Assembly (NCBI GenBank): GCA_037952775.1
Contig: JBANAY010000003.1
Coordinates: 16,678,001-16,742,000 of the forward strand
DNA from: Clonostachys chloroleuca
Lineage: Eukaryota; Ascomycota; Sordariomycetes; Hypocreales; Bionectriaceae
Direction of reading: 5' to 3'
DNA length: 64,000 nucleotides
Shown: one piece after another, positions 21,331 to 33,699 of the stretch
Layout of the letters: each line of letters begins with the position of its first letter
Numbering within the stretch: position 1 is the stretch's first letter
Made by a program: the position numbers and the translations under genes
Notes under the pieces: generated by a model
Seen by the model: only the letters and a program-made list of their open reading frames with translations
Told to the model about the DNA's origin: nothing
Databases searched by the model: none

Positions 21331-23897
21331 GGTAGTAGAGAGTTGGGGGAGCAAAAGGAGAGAAGTGAGGCGAGTTAGAAGGTGGGGAAGATGGTGAGAT
21401 CATGAAGCGAACTGGCAATGGGAAGAAAAGAATGTCATGGAGAAAATGGTGTTCGGATCCGATCAAGGCAGAAATGGCAGAGGAGGGGACATGAGGTGGC
21501 GAGGGATGGTCGGGACGCGTGAGACGAGAAGCTGGTGCGGGTGCTTGGTTTGGGTTGCTGGTGGTGGTGATGGGTGAGATGTGAGGATGGTGACGTCGAG
21601 GCGGGCGTGGGCGTGGGTAGGTGCAGCGGGCGTGACCAGCAAAACACGGCGCTGAAGGAAATGGCTAGACAAGCGAGTTTGCTGCCAGAATGCGCAGATG
21701 CAGGCAGGAGGGCAAGCAGACAAAGAAACGGCAGGCAGGGAGGAGGGTGAGGAAGGAGGAGCAGAGGCAGCCACTCACCATCTTTCTGTTGGGCGCACAG
21801 GCAGGAGCTCCGGGCAGAGAGGCAATGCAGCAGTCGCGCACAGATATGTGACGGACGAATTTCAGCTCGGCAGGGCTGGAGGTGGGGGTCGTCCGGTTCC
21901 GTGGTCTTTCTTCTCCAGTAGAGCTTCCGCAGCTCGCTCTTAACAGCAGCTCCGACTCGTCCAGGAACTGGCCGTGTGTGTGTTGCGTCGCATTCAATCG
22001 GTCAAGGGCCGTTCTCGCTAGGTGGACAGAGCTTTCGCTGGAGGTACGGGAGGTGAGCGGGTATGTCTAGGAGGAACGTCGGCAGCAGTTTCGTTAGGGC
22101 GAGTCCTCGAATGCGGGGGCAAAACCGGTCCGTGGGCTTCGCAGATGGATGCTGTGGTTGAGCAATGGTATGGTAGGTATGTTATGTATATAATATGGCT
22201 TAGACTACGTGGAATTAGACAACGCTTCTGACAGAAGGCATCTGTGGGCCAAGCTGGAGATGGATTCACGCCACAGACAGGCACTGGCCTTGCTGATGGG
22301 CAGACATGGGAGGCTAGGATTTCCCAGAGTTTCACCACTCATCATGGACTGAGTGACATCGTCCTGCACAGCGTTGTGCGTACCCCCCACTTCTACCTGG
22401 ACCCGTGTAGCACCAAGCAGCAGCGCGTCCTCTGGCGGGGACGTGGTGGCTTTTAGCGGGCGGTGCTAAACCGCTTCGTGAGGTGTGGCGTATCCAGCAG
22501 GCTACTACAGGCGGCTTTGGGGGTTGGACGTTTGCCCCTCCAACGAGCTCCAAATGACGTTTCTCATAGGCGTGCTTGCTACGTAAAGCCTCCATCCTTC
22601 ACCACGCATGCAGGCTGCGACTTGCCTATCACAGGTAGCTCATGCTTGCCCATTACCATGATGTTCGCGTACGTCCTGCATTGACGTGCTTGAGTGAAAC
22701 GGAGAGTGCATTCCTGGGTTTGAAGGACGTTTCCATGGAGCCAACACATCACAGCACTGAGGCATGGCCGAGATGCGCAAACTTCAATCACATGCTTCCA
22801 AAACCAGCAGGTGCTACCCCAGGCAGCACATCATCACTTCTATTGCTCCCAATCACGCTGACTGCATGGTATGCCCATGCAAGTGGGTGACAGGAGAAAC
22901 GAGACACCTAATGGAAGAGTTGGTTATAAATATACCACTTTCTACAACTAAGTTAAGGAATTTAGTAGCTTAGATTAAGATAAAGTAACAATAAACGCTA
23001 TGTTATCTCTGAAATGTATATTATTGGCTCCTAGGGGTCTAAGAATACCGGTCGCAGGCTCGAGAATCAACAGCTTAATGTTTGAGTGTCTCAATTCCAA
23101 TGTCACCCACTTGCCATGCTATCACCCTCCGGCACAGCGGAACCACACACTTGGCCCTGGACTTCTCATCCTGGGTTTGCCTCCCTCAGTGGGAGCTGTG
23201 AGCAACACAGCTTGTCGTCTGCTCTACGATTGCTAGGAAGCCATTGACCAACACCATATTTGTCGATAAGCTGTATCCGGCTCTCTGCATTGAAGTAATG
23301 GTTGATGCCGCATTTACTTACACTACGAGTATTGCCTCTTTGGCGCATGTAGGAGCCGTATGCCGTGTAGGCGGGGGAGGGACAACTTGTCAGCCCTCCA
23401 TAGAGAAAGTGTGCGAGTGAGCTGTGATTTTTGACCGCCGTCGTATTCCCACTGAATTGGGCTACCGCACCATTTCCTCTGGATTTGTCAGATACAGCCA
23501 AGATCAGGGGCTGCGTTGTGACTCTTCCAGCTCCTGACCTGAGGTGAGCTTCACCTTGTCCGGCCGGTGCTCGCAGATGTGGGGTTGTGCCAAGTTTGTA
23601 CCCAAGTACCTCCAAACTCAGCTGAAGCTCCGAATCTGCACCGGCGTCTGGAGAGCCGCCCCCGTCGTCATACTTCATCCCTCACTGACTGAAGAACGAG
23701 CAGCTCTCACTCATTGCCCAACCGACTGACGGAGAGGTGCTGCCCACGAAGAAGCCTCTCCTTGCCACCCAGTCGGCTCGCTGGCCCTCCTTTCGAGCTC
23801 GATCCCATGCCACGATCATCCCGTCGACCTGCCGATAGGCTTCGTTGACAGAATCCACATTTTCCCATCCAAATCACATGTGCATGGAACCGTTGGG
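21331..23897. other. Divergent intergenic region UBP15/PDK with AT-rich island
   Basis: 2.57 kb without a supported gene. The first about 400 bp on the UBP15 side is purine-rich on the plus strand, as expected for a 5' leader. A short island at about 22920-23035 is strikingly AT- and TA-rich compared with its flanks and may be a mutated repeat relic. The rest has overlapping short frames only. Confidence 0.55.
22920..23035. repeat. AT-rich, TpA-rich island, possible RIP-mutated relic
   Basis: About 115 bp consist mostly of A and T with many TA dinucleotides, in otherwise balanced sequence. This is what repeat-induced point mutation leaves of a transposon fragment, but the piece is too short to name a family. 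It may also be just low-complexity promoter DNA. Confidence 0.25.
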
Positions 23898-25466
23898 ATG
23901 TTCTCCAACGTGCTGCGCAACTCCAGCAAACGCACCAACCTGAAAACAGCAGTCGCATCGGCAACATCTTCTCTTTCTCGCCCAACTGTCTCATCCTATC
24001 TCCGCCACTCGGGCCCTCTCGCCGCTAGCCGAGGCCCCTCCAGGCCATTTACTGCGATATGGCGACCAGCACATATCCTGGATGAGTAGGCTCCCCCTTG
24101 CGCCTGTCTATGGTATCGATCAGTTAGTCTAACTGTGCCTTGCTCGCTGTAGATGGGTGGCGAAGGAAGCGCGGCCAATCAGTCTTCGCCAGTTGATGGT
24201 CTTCGGTCGATCGCTCACTGAGTCACGACTGATCAGCTCCGCCAACTATGTGCGCACTGAACTTCCGACCCGGTGAGCTCTCCCCTGCAACCGCCTGTGC
24301 AGGTTCGAATTGGCTGACCATGACATAGAATTGCTCACCGTCTCCGCGATATGCAGCAGCTGCCATATGTTGTTGTCACCAACCCCCACATAAACGATGT
24401 ATACAACCTATACTACGAAGCGTTCGACTCCTTCCGAAATGTCCGCGAGGTCAAGACTCTGGAGGACAACGACCGACTCTGCGAGGTGATCAGCAGCAAT
24501 CTCAAGAAGCATCTGACAGTCATACCCAAACTCGCAATGGGCATCCTCGAATGCGAAGGCTTGGTAGATGCAAAGGAGATGGACAAGTTCATGAGTACTA
24601 TTCTGAAATCCGTAAGAATACTCGATTGAATTGTTGAACGGACTTATAGCTTACTAGATTTCTTACAGAGGATATCTCGCCGTGTCATTGCAGAACAGCA
24701 TCTCTCTCTCACAGAAACGTACAACTCGCCAAACTTCTCACCTGGCGCAAAGCTTTCCGAGTCCGACTTTATAGGCGAGGTTTTCGTCAAGTGCAATGCG
24801 AAGGACGCCATCGAGACATGCGCAAAAGCCATACACAAGATCGCCAAGTCGACTAACCCACCCGATGTCAAGATCCCAGAAATCAAGATCGAGGGCCACC
24901 TGGACACCAGTTTCCCCTATATCCTCAGCCACCTGGAATACATCATCGGGGAGCTTCTTCGCAACTCCGTGCAGGCCGTCATCGACCGTCACCGCGAGCA
25001 CGGCGATCCAAACACGGACCCCCCGCCAATCGAGGTAACCGTGGCTGAGGCGCCCCAACATGCCACAATCAGGATATCGGACCGTGGCGGAGGCATTCCT
25101 CGGGAGGAACTCCCTTACCTGTGGGCTTTCAGCAAAGGCCCGCTGAGCAAGCAGCGCCTGAAGAACCTTGGAAAAGTGCCCAAGATGGCTGCCACCCTCC
25201 AGGAACTCCACGTAGAGGAGGAGCTGGGTCGTGCGGATCTGAAAACCCCGCCTTACCAGAGCTCCTTGACGTCCCTTACGAGCCGGCCGCCTGACCTGCG
25301 CCTGGGGATGGGGCTGCCGCTAAGCCGTGTCTATGCTGAGTACTGGGCCGGGAGCCTTGAGCTTCATAGCTTGGAGGGTTACGGTGTCGATGCCTTTTTG
25401 CAGATATCCAGGCTCGGTAATAAGAACGAGCAGCTCGCAACTAGGGCAACGATGGACTCTGTGTAA
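23898..25466 (+). CDS. Mitochondrial PDK/BCKDK-family protein kinase
   Basis: This GHKL-fold kinase phosphorylates the E1 alpha subunit of pyruvate or branched-chain 2-oxoacid dehydrogenase in the mitochondrial matrix and switches it off. Exons at 23898-24085, 24153-24272, 24329-24611 and 24669-25466 give 462 residues. The first about 60 residues are Arg/Ser-rich without acidic residues, a matrix-targeting presequence. The BCDHK N-terminal domain follows (ARPISLRQLMVFGR; LPYVVVTNPHINDVY). ATP-binding boxes are ELLRNSVQAV with Asn296, DRGGGIP with Asp335, and GMGLPLSRVYAEYWAG at about 410-425. The sequence does not let me decide between pyruvate and branched-chain targets. The gene is divergent from UBP15. 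Confidence 0.93.
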
Positions 25467-26171
25467 GGGCGTCATCTTCTACATCCCCTGCTCACGTCTA
25501 TTCGCAGCTACATTTTGTTTCAATATCTAAATAAGGAGTCAAGGATAGTAGTTGGATAAATGATTTCTCTGGATGAAGGTAAATAAGGAAGGGTCCATCT
25601 TGTCTTGGGTTCGAGGGTGATATTGGATTTTTCATGATGCAATGCATAGCTTCTCATATAACTGACATCGCGGAAATACACATGATAATCATCGGAAGGA
25701 ATGAACTCTCGTCGTTGCAGAAAAAGTTACTAAATTGAGAAAGTGTGAGAGGTTGATGAATTGCATCACGAAACTAAGATATAGCTAGCTGCGAGTAAAA
25801 AGGAGTAATAAAAATAATATGGCATGACTATCAAAACTTCCAAAAATTACCACCAAGAGGCCCGGCTCTGCTCGCTCGTTCTAGAGGGCCCCAAACTTCG
25901 TAAAACTCGACTTTACGTCTGTTGCTTGACACGCCTTCTAGAGACAATGAGAACCGAGGAAATGGTGATGGTTACCCGCTTGACCATTAGAGCCATGAGA
26001 TTATACGTTAATCCCAGGGCACAGGCGCCAAGAATATCTCTCACAATTCGTCCTCGTAATGGTATTCTTGACCCTTTCATTTTCAACTCCGAAACCCCGA
26101 ACAGGAGTGGCAGGCGTGAAACAACCGCTGAAAACTGCTAAACAGCAGTAAATGAGATGATAAATAAGAAT
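25467..26171. other. Convergent intergenic region PDK/septin
   Basis: 705 bp of AT-rich 3' flanks. A plus-strand frame at 25824-26141 has no recognisable content and I do not call it. Confidence 0.6.
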
Positions 26172-27575
26172 CTATCGGCGTCCGTGGCTGCGGACAGCGG
26201 TGCCTTGCATGTTCTCCAGTTCGGCCTCCAATTGCTTAATTTGCGAGTGGGTTTGCTCGAGATCCTTGTTGAGGCGGTCGCGCTCGGCAATGAGCTTCTG
26301 CTCCCACTGGCGGAAACGCTGTTCCTCGATCTTGACCTGTTCGGTGAAGCGCTTGCGGAGAGCCTCTTCCTCCTCCTTGAACTTGGGGTTGTCGAGCTTG
26401 CGTGGGCGGGCCTCGCCGAACTTGCGAGTCTCCATCTGCTGGGCGCGGTAGGCCTCGTAGTGCAGCTCCTCGGTGGTGTGAATGAGGTCGAGCATGTGGG
26501 TTCGGATCAGGATCGATCGCAGCTTCTTGAAGTCGCAGTGGTCCTCGTTCTCAACCTCGGCAACACCCCACGAGTATTGACGTCCCTTGACGACACGGCC
26601 ATCAGCGCTCTTAACATCCTTCTCGGAGCCAATCACGGCGAATGGCATAGCCGCCATCAGGCTGCGCGCGTGCTGAGCGGCAGCTTCGTCATCCTCCTCA
26701 ATCGGGGGCTGGTAGATCTTGATGTTCTGGGCTTCAATAACGGAGATAATCTGCATACTGGGTCAGCATATCCTGAGAAGAGTACAGTCAAATGGTCCTT
26801 TTCCAACTAACTCTCTGCTTGAACTTAGCCAGGTCGGAGGGGCTGAGGGTGTCGGCCTTGGCAATGACGGGGATAAGGTTGACACGAGAGCACAGGCGCT
26901 TCATGACCTCAATGTCCAGGGGCTTCAGAGTGTGTCCGGTAGGGCGGATGAAGTACAGGCATGCGTGAACACGGAGGTCGATCTTGTCCTGGCGGCGAGG
27001 CTGCTGCTCCTGAAGCATGTAAGACTCGTGCTGGTCGTCGAGGAATTCGATAATGGGCATCCACGAGTCGCGGTTATTTACGTAGTCGCCGAATCCGGGA
27101 GTGTCAATGACGGTCAGGCGGACTGTTGATCAAGAATTACCGTGTTAGCCATTCCGCCTTTGTATTGACAGCATGCACGAGATGGAAGGGAGCTCTCGTT
27201 GAGAAGGAAATGGTGGTCATTTGCTCTTACCCTTGAAGAACTTCTCTTCCAGTTCAGCCTTGGTGATCTCAATCTCCACAGTCTTGTCAACCTGCTTCTG
27301 GTGGCGGCGCTTGTGGTCGGCATAGTTCTTGATGGTGGTAGAGAACAGGGTGTTGATGAAAGTGGTCTTTCCCAGGCCAGACTCTCCAGCAACCTAACAT
27401 TCGAAACATAGTTAATATCTGTAAATCTGCCGACTGGGCACGATAAATTTGCTGTATCTCTGTAGCAAGCTGGACGTACCATGATGGTGAAGCTAGCACC
27501 ACGTTTCGCAACAATCTTGTGGCGCTGGTTGGGCAGGTTGGCAATGCCAATCGGTGAGGCGCTCTCTGAAGCCAT
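26172..27575 (-). CDS. CDC11: Cdc11-type septin (AspA class)
   Basis: This is a GTP-binding subunit of septin filaments at septa, hyphal tips and bud/conidium necks. Exons 27480-27575, 27231-27393, 26812-27122 and 26172-26750 give 382 residues. The N-terminus (SPIGIANLPNQRHKIVAKRG) is nearly invariant in this class. The GTPase motifs are G1 GESGLGKT (35-42), G3 DTPGF (93-97) and G4 AKAD (174-177). The septin unique element region (YSWGVAEVENEDHCDF) is intact. The C-terminus has the short predicted coiled coil (FTEQVKIEEQRFRQWEQKL and onward) and ends SHGRR. It is divergent from PWP2 with about 650 bp between start codons. Confidence 0.96.
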
Positions 27576-28227
27576 GGCGATTATGGGTGTCTAACGCGAC
27601 GGGCGGACCAAATTACAGCTGAGTCTAATCCAAAGAAAACAAAGGGTATCGGGACAGCACTGCAGGTGGAAGCAGTGGTGAACAATTGAGGTAACGCGGG
27701 TGGGTGATGTGAGCGGTGGGTTGGATTAGGAGGAGCTCGCAACTTTGCTGTCTGGGAATCAGTCAGGGGAACGAAGGGATGGATTGGATGGCTCCAAATT
27801 TCCTGGCACAACCAGTTGCTGGCTGCCCTGAGCTGGGGACATGGATGGGGAGGTGCAAGTACCCTGCCAGCGGGATGCCGCTGATTGGCTAAGTGGCACT
27901 CAGGGACGCTGGCAGGTGAGCACGGACCTCTTGTCGACTCCTTTTCCTCCCCGTCTGGCCTGGGCGAGGAACGTTGGATCAAGAAACCGCCTGGCCGTTT
28001 GCGGCCTAGAGGACGGGGCCTGGATCAACTAATCTCCCGCGCCTACCTCTGACTGCCGGATAACCTGTAGCTCCAGACTAGGACTGGCTTGGCTGGATAG
28101 CGATAAGCCCAGAGACCCGCTAAAAAAATCATCTGCACGCCGATAAGAAAGCATTTCAATTTTGTTGGCGATCCGCCGCAGGCCTCTGATATTTGAATGT
28201 ATATGTGATGATGGCCGGCAGGTGACC
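27576..28227. other. Divergent intergenic region CDC11/PWP2
   Basis: 652 bp of shared upstream sequence. Open frames that run back from the septin start are untranslated leader. There is nothing else I can name. Confidence 0.6.
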
Positions 28228-31055
28228 ATGAAGACCGATTTCAAGGTATGAAATGAGCAATTGATTTGTACCCAATGATACAATTCCGAACAGTAGTTGC
28301 TGACAACTTCTTTCTACAATAGTTCTCGAACTTGCTGGGCACAGTCTACTGCCAGGGCAACCTGCTCTTCAGCCCAGATGGCACCCATCTATTCTCCCCA
28401 GTCGGCAATCGCGTCTCGGTCTTCAACCTAGTCGAGTATGTAATATAAATCCCCTTGGAGGAGAGACTCTTAATACTGATTGAATTCACAGTAACAAATC
28501 ACACACCCTCCCTTTTGCTCATCGTAAGAACATCGCCCGCATCGGCCTCTCCCCCGCGGCAACCTTCTACTCTCCGTTGACGAGGATGGACATGCCATTC
28601 TCACCAATGTCCACCGTCGCATCTCCATCTATCACTTCTCCTTCCGATCGCCGGTCACAGCGCTCGCATTCTCCCCTTCCGGCAAGCACTTTGCCGTAGG
28701 ACTCGGCCGCAAAACCGAGGTCTGGCATGTGCCTTCTACCCCCGACGTCAACACCGAAGGTGTCCTTGATTTCGCGCCCTTTGTACGACATCATACACAC
28801 ACTGGCCATTTCGACGATGTCAAGTTCATCGAGTGGTCGAGTGACTCTCGATTCTTCCTGACAGCCTCGAAAGATTTGACCGCGCGGATATGGAGCTTGG
28901 ACCCTGAGGACGGATTTGTGCCGACGATTCTGGCGGGCCACAAGCAGGCGGTCATTGGCGCATGGTTTTCAGAGGATCAAGAAACACTCTACACTGTCAG
29001 CAAGGACGGAGCCGTGTTCACATGGAAGTACGCCAAGCCCAAGAACCACACAGAGGATGATCGGATGGACGATGACGACTCCGACATGCGATGGCGGATT
29101 GTCGAGAAGCATTATTTCATGCAGGGGAGCGCTCACGTTAGATGCGCGGCTTTTCACCCGCGATCAAATCTTCTCGTTGCCGGATTCTCTAACGGTACGT
29201 TCGGACTGTACGAGATGCCCGACTTCAACAATATTCATAAATTAAGCATTTCCCAAAACGACATCGACTTCGTCACAATCAACGCGAGTGGGGAATGGCT
29301 TGCTTTCGGTGCTTCCAAGCTCGGCCAGCTTCTGGTCTGGGAATGGCAATCCGAGTCTTATATCCTCAAGCAACAAGGACACTTTGACTCAATGAACTCA
29401 CTGGTGTATGCGCCAGACGGGCAACGCATAATTACGACTGCAGATGATGGAAAGATCAAAGTGTGGGATATTGAGTCTGGATTCTGCATTGTCACGTTCA
29501 CTGAGCATACCAGCGGTGTGACAGCCTGCGAATTCACCAAGAAGGGCAACGTCCTGTTCACAGCCAGTCTGGACGGCTCGATACGAGCATGGGATCTCAT
29601 CAGATACCGGAACTTCCGTACATTCACCGCCCCGACGAGACTATCATTCTCCTGCATGGCCGTTGACCCCAGCGGTGAGGTCGTAGCTGCAGGATCGCTC
29701 GACTCGTTCGATATACACATCTGGTCCGTACAGACGGGTCAACTCCTTGACCAACTCTCCGGCCACGAGGGCCCCGTCTCTGCGCTGGCATTCGCACCAA
29801 ACGGTAGCTCGCTAGTGAGCGGAAGCTGGGATAGAACAGCCCGCATCTGGTCCATCTTCAACCGAACCCAGACCAGCGAACCCTTGCAGCTCCAGGCAGA
29901 TGTCCTCGATGTCGCCATCCGGCCAGACTCACTCCAGCTCGCCGTCTCAACCCTCGACGGCCAACTCACCTTCTGGTCATTGTCAGATGCGGAGCAGGTC
30001 GCCGGAATGGATGGGAGACGAGACGCCTCCGGTGGCCGTAAAGTATCAGACCGTAGGACCGCCGCCAACGTATCCGGTACCAAGAGCTTCAACACCATCG
30101 ACTACAGCACCGACGGCAGCTGCCTGATCGCAGGCGGCAACAGCAAGTACATTTGCCTGTACTCGGTCAGCACCATGGTGCTCCTCAAGAAGTTCACCGT
30201 CAGCGTGAACCTCTCCCTCTCCGGCACCCAGGAGTTCCTCAACAGCAAGCTCCTGACCGAGGCCGGCGCCCTAGCCGAGATCGACCAGCAGGGCGAGGAG
30301 TCCGACCGCGAAAATCGCGTCGACAAGAGCCTGCCGGGATCGAAGCGAGGAGGCGATCCCTCCGCCAGAAAGGAATTTGCCGACGTCCGAGTCTCGGGCA
30401 TAGCCTTCTCACCCACCGGCACGGCCTTTTGTGCCGCCTCAACCGAAGGCTTGCTGATCTACAGCCTGGACAACACGCTTCAGTTCGACCCGTTCGACCT
30501 GAACATGGAGATCACACCCGCATCAACCCTCGCCGTGCTGGAAAATCAAAAGGACTATCTCAAGGCCATTATCATGGCATTCCGCCTCAACGAGACCGGT
30601 CTGATCAAGCGTGTCTTCCAAACTGTTCCCCCAGCCGATGTCTCCCTCTCCTCGTGGCCAATGTACCGACCGTGTATGCGCCCCGGCTGCTACGCTTCGT
30701 GGCCGCCCAGACCGAGGAGTCACCCCACATCGAGTTCTGCCTCCTCTGGATCAAGGCCCTCGTCGACAAGCACGGCGCCTGGCTGAGCGCGAACCGGGGC
30801 AAGCTCGATGTGGAGCTGCGCGTCGTGTCGCGGGCCATTGCGCGGATGAGAGACGAGATCCGGAGAATGGCTGACGAGAATGTGTACATGGTTGACTACC
30901 TGATCAGCCAGGCTGATCAGGGGGCTGTGGAGAAGAAGGGGTCATCGCACCTGAGCCTCGAGAATGGGGCGGAGAAGATGCTATTAGACGTGGATAACCA
31001 GGGTGAATCTGAAGAGGGATCCGACGACGATGAGGGATGGATGGGTCTAGAATAA
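28228..31055 (+). CDS. PWP2: Pwp2/Utp1 SSU processome WD40 protein, two frameshifts
   Basis: Pwp2 is the core of the UtpB complex that assembles the 90S pre-ribosome in the nucleolus. Exon 1 is 18 nt (28228-28245, MKTDFK), exon 2 is 28323-28435, and exon 3 starts at 28492. Tandem WD40 repeats run to about residue 560 (HFDDVKFIEWSSDSRFFLTA; SALAFAPNGSSLVSGSWD), followed by the Utp12-type C-terminal helical domain and an acidic end. Two one-base deletions interrupt exon 3. At about 28551-28560 the conserved IGLSPAG-NLLLSVDEDG is split between frames. At about 30640-30652 ADVSL and LVANVPTVYAPRLLRF are split. Restoring one base at each gives about 898 residues, the family length. The stop lies only 110 bp from that of the converging DUF4243 gene. 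Confidence 0.93.
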
Positions 31056-31165
31056 GCAAAATTCGCATGAGATTTTATCATACATAAAAAGAATACATTG
31101 AACACCCAAGCCCCCAAGGCCTCAGTATACTGCTATCCCTAATCTCCCTTCCAACTCTACCCACA

Positions 31166-32858
31166 TCAGGTCCGTTGAGGGACGTCCCCCCAAGCCTGCT
31201 CAAACCCAGCCGACCGCACCCACTGGCTCGGCTGGCCCTCGACGCCATCAAGAAGCAGGTAGTGCATCCTCAACCAATCGTCGTCCGTCTGAATCCGGAT
31301 CCAGTCCTTACCCACGTACGGCTTCGACACCTCCTGCCCTATCAACATGGCCCGAACAACCTTGATCGTGTGCCCGTCGTCCCGGATGACGTGGAACCTG
31401 GGCAGCAGCTCCCGAGAGTGGGAGACGGGCTTCTGATCCCTCGCGGGCATGTACGTTCTCAGGATATCCGCGTGCAATGGCGGGCAGCCGCGGGCAATGT
31501 ACTGAACCAGGTCGAGGCGCATCTTCCACTCCAAGAGACGGACCTTTGTCCGCGTCGGAATCCACTTCTGCTTATTGAATGTGAGGAAGATCGGAGCCGA
31601 GTTGAGATGATGTCTGGCACATAAGATTAGGCAGTCAGTGTCTACTTCAGACCACAATACCCTGAGCTACCGGGTCGCGCAAGGGGGGAAGACTCACATG
31701 AGGAAAAAGTCAAACTTTGGAATATGAGGCGGATGCCACGCCGCAGCCGCAGCAACATAAGCCGCCGTATGTAACATCTCGACGGTCCGCTCCTCGAGCT
31801 CCTCCTCCCTTACCTTGATCCTGGCCATGAGGTCGACGGCTTCCTGGGGAGCCCTCGCCAGAACCCCATCGTAGACACGGTTCGGGTCGTCCCAGTGAGC
31901 ACTATGGACAAGTTTCCTGCTCTCCGCGCTCCGGATATTCTCAAACAGTGACGCAAAGGGCACACGCGGCGGATGATTCCGCTGGTTGGCCGCCGCCTCG
32001 GCCTTGCCCATCGCCTCGCCGAGCCTGTCATTGTGGACGGCAGCCTGGGCGAGGGCCTCGGCGATGATCGCGGGCTGCTCCCACTCCAGGCCGAACATGA
32101 GCTGGATCATGGGATGGAGGAAGCCCGAGTAGAGCCGGGAGAAGAGTTGGCGGCTGACGTCGGAGTCGGCAAAGACATACTCGCTGATGACATCCTGCCA
32201 ACCCTTCTTTTCGATCTCACGCTCGAAGAACTCGAGGAAAGAAGAATACTGGGTGCCGCGGGAGAAGTACTTGGGGGCTGCATTAGTATAATCTGCTTCA
32301 AGCTCCTCGACAACCTGGGTCTTTGGTGGCCTGGCTCGGATTTGATAGGTGGCATTGGTGTCGTACGCCACCTGAAGATGGTCGGAATTGGCGCCAGTGC
32401 CGTATAGAGTCAAGAGATGGTGCGGAATCTGCAACATATTAGCTATTGGTTTGTTTCATTTGGAACCTCCGGCTCATGAGATATGAGGAAGGCAAGGTTT
32501 ACATACATGATTATGGAACCCTTCCGCGTTGTAGTAGACATGGTGATTCTGAGACCTGTTGTTAGCTAAATCTGGCATTGTAACTTATAAGAAACAGCTA
32601 CTAGGCTAATCCATTTAGGACTTTCAATACCTCGAGATCCTTTTGCAGGAGGTCCGAGACCTTGGCAGCCGTCTCTTCATCCTGCTTAACTGCCAAGATG
32701 CCCGACTCTGCTGGCCGAACGTGTATGTGGTGGGCGGTCGCCACGGCAGATAACCCGGTATGGATAGATCTCGCTCGTGCTATAGAATAAACTACAGGTC
32801 GACAGCGACTGGGTTCGAGGCGGGCGGATGCGACTCTCACAAGTCGCGATAGGATCAT
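31166..32858 (-). CDS. DUF4243 questin-oxidase/AflY-like protein with mitochondrial-type N-terminus
   Basis: The family includes AflY and questin oxidase, which open anthraquinone rings in fungal polyketide pathways, but most members are uncharacterised. Exons 32631-32858, 32507-32548, 31698-32428 and 31166-31613 give 482 residues. The family signature NHHVYYNAEGFHNHIPHH is assembled across two introns, including the 42-nt exon 2. Further conserved blocks are WQDVISEYVF, GFLHPMIQLMFGLEW and PKFDFFL. The first about 45 residues are rich in Arg, Ser and Ala without Asp, and with a single Glu, and end near RARSIHTGLS, typical of a matrix presequence. No polyketide synthase or other pathway gene is near, so a housekeeping oxidoreductase role is as likely as a secondary-metabolite one. 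Confidence 0.88.
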
Positions 32859-33699
32859 CTCGACGTTTCAACCACACGGCTCACCCGGGACCCCATCCAA
32901 TATATTTACCTACCTACCTAATTGGCAGCGCGCATGGTGGCACGCGCCAAGCACCAGCAGTTAATCACGGTGCAGTGCGAGGGGGTGGCAATGACGGGAA
33001 TGTGGCTGGCCAATGGCAGCTGGATGGATGAGGTGGTAGGTTGGTCGTGGTGGCTTGAAGGGGAAATTCGGTGCTCAACACCGCATCTTGGGCACATTCC
33101 CATTCTGGAGGCCCGTTTTCTGATGTCATGACAGCGTCATTGAACAGCCAGCAGCGATCGCATTATCAATCAAATCTCAATCAGTGAAACCATGTCAGCA
33201 ATTCTCACGTTTTCGCGGCCATGAGACGCTATCCTATTGTTTTATGCATATCCCCAAACTCAGCGACCGATGCCTTGGTATCGCCCAACCACACGTAAAT
33301 TGCAATCAGGCTGCCGCCACACGCAATTGTGATAAACTTTCATGTCAAGCTTAAATAGGTATCTGCGCTGCAGCTTTTAGCCACAGAAAGATCAGAGAAA
33401 GTTCAGTGAATGATGTACTAGCCGCATGTGTGCACGGCAAGATGGTAGAACGTCTACTCGACGGACAGCATAGGGACGAACCAACACAAAATATCAAAGA
33501 TTGAAAATAGAGGAAGAAACGGATATTGGAAGTGTAGGTAATTGATCCATGTAAATCTATCTGAAAAAGTTGAAGTCCCAAAAGCTATCTCCTTTTCAAA
33601 AGTGTATATACTCGCATGCATTAAACAAAAATAAAAATCATCAATGCCCATCGGGAATCATCTTTTTTTTTCGGTCATCATCTCATCTCGTCTCGTCAT
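32859..33699. other. Intergenic region between two minus-strand genes
   Basis: 841 bp comprise the promoter side of the DUF4243 gene and the 3' flank of the NAP gene. A tract of TACC units (TACCTACCTACC at about 32908-32919) lies near the promoter. I see no gene in it. Confidence 0.6.

Noticed and set aside
31166..32858. Part of a secondary-metabolite cluster because of AflY similarity
   Set aside because: No polyketide synthase, transporter, P450 or cluster regulator is found within the window; neighbours are ribosome-assembly and histone-chaperone genes.
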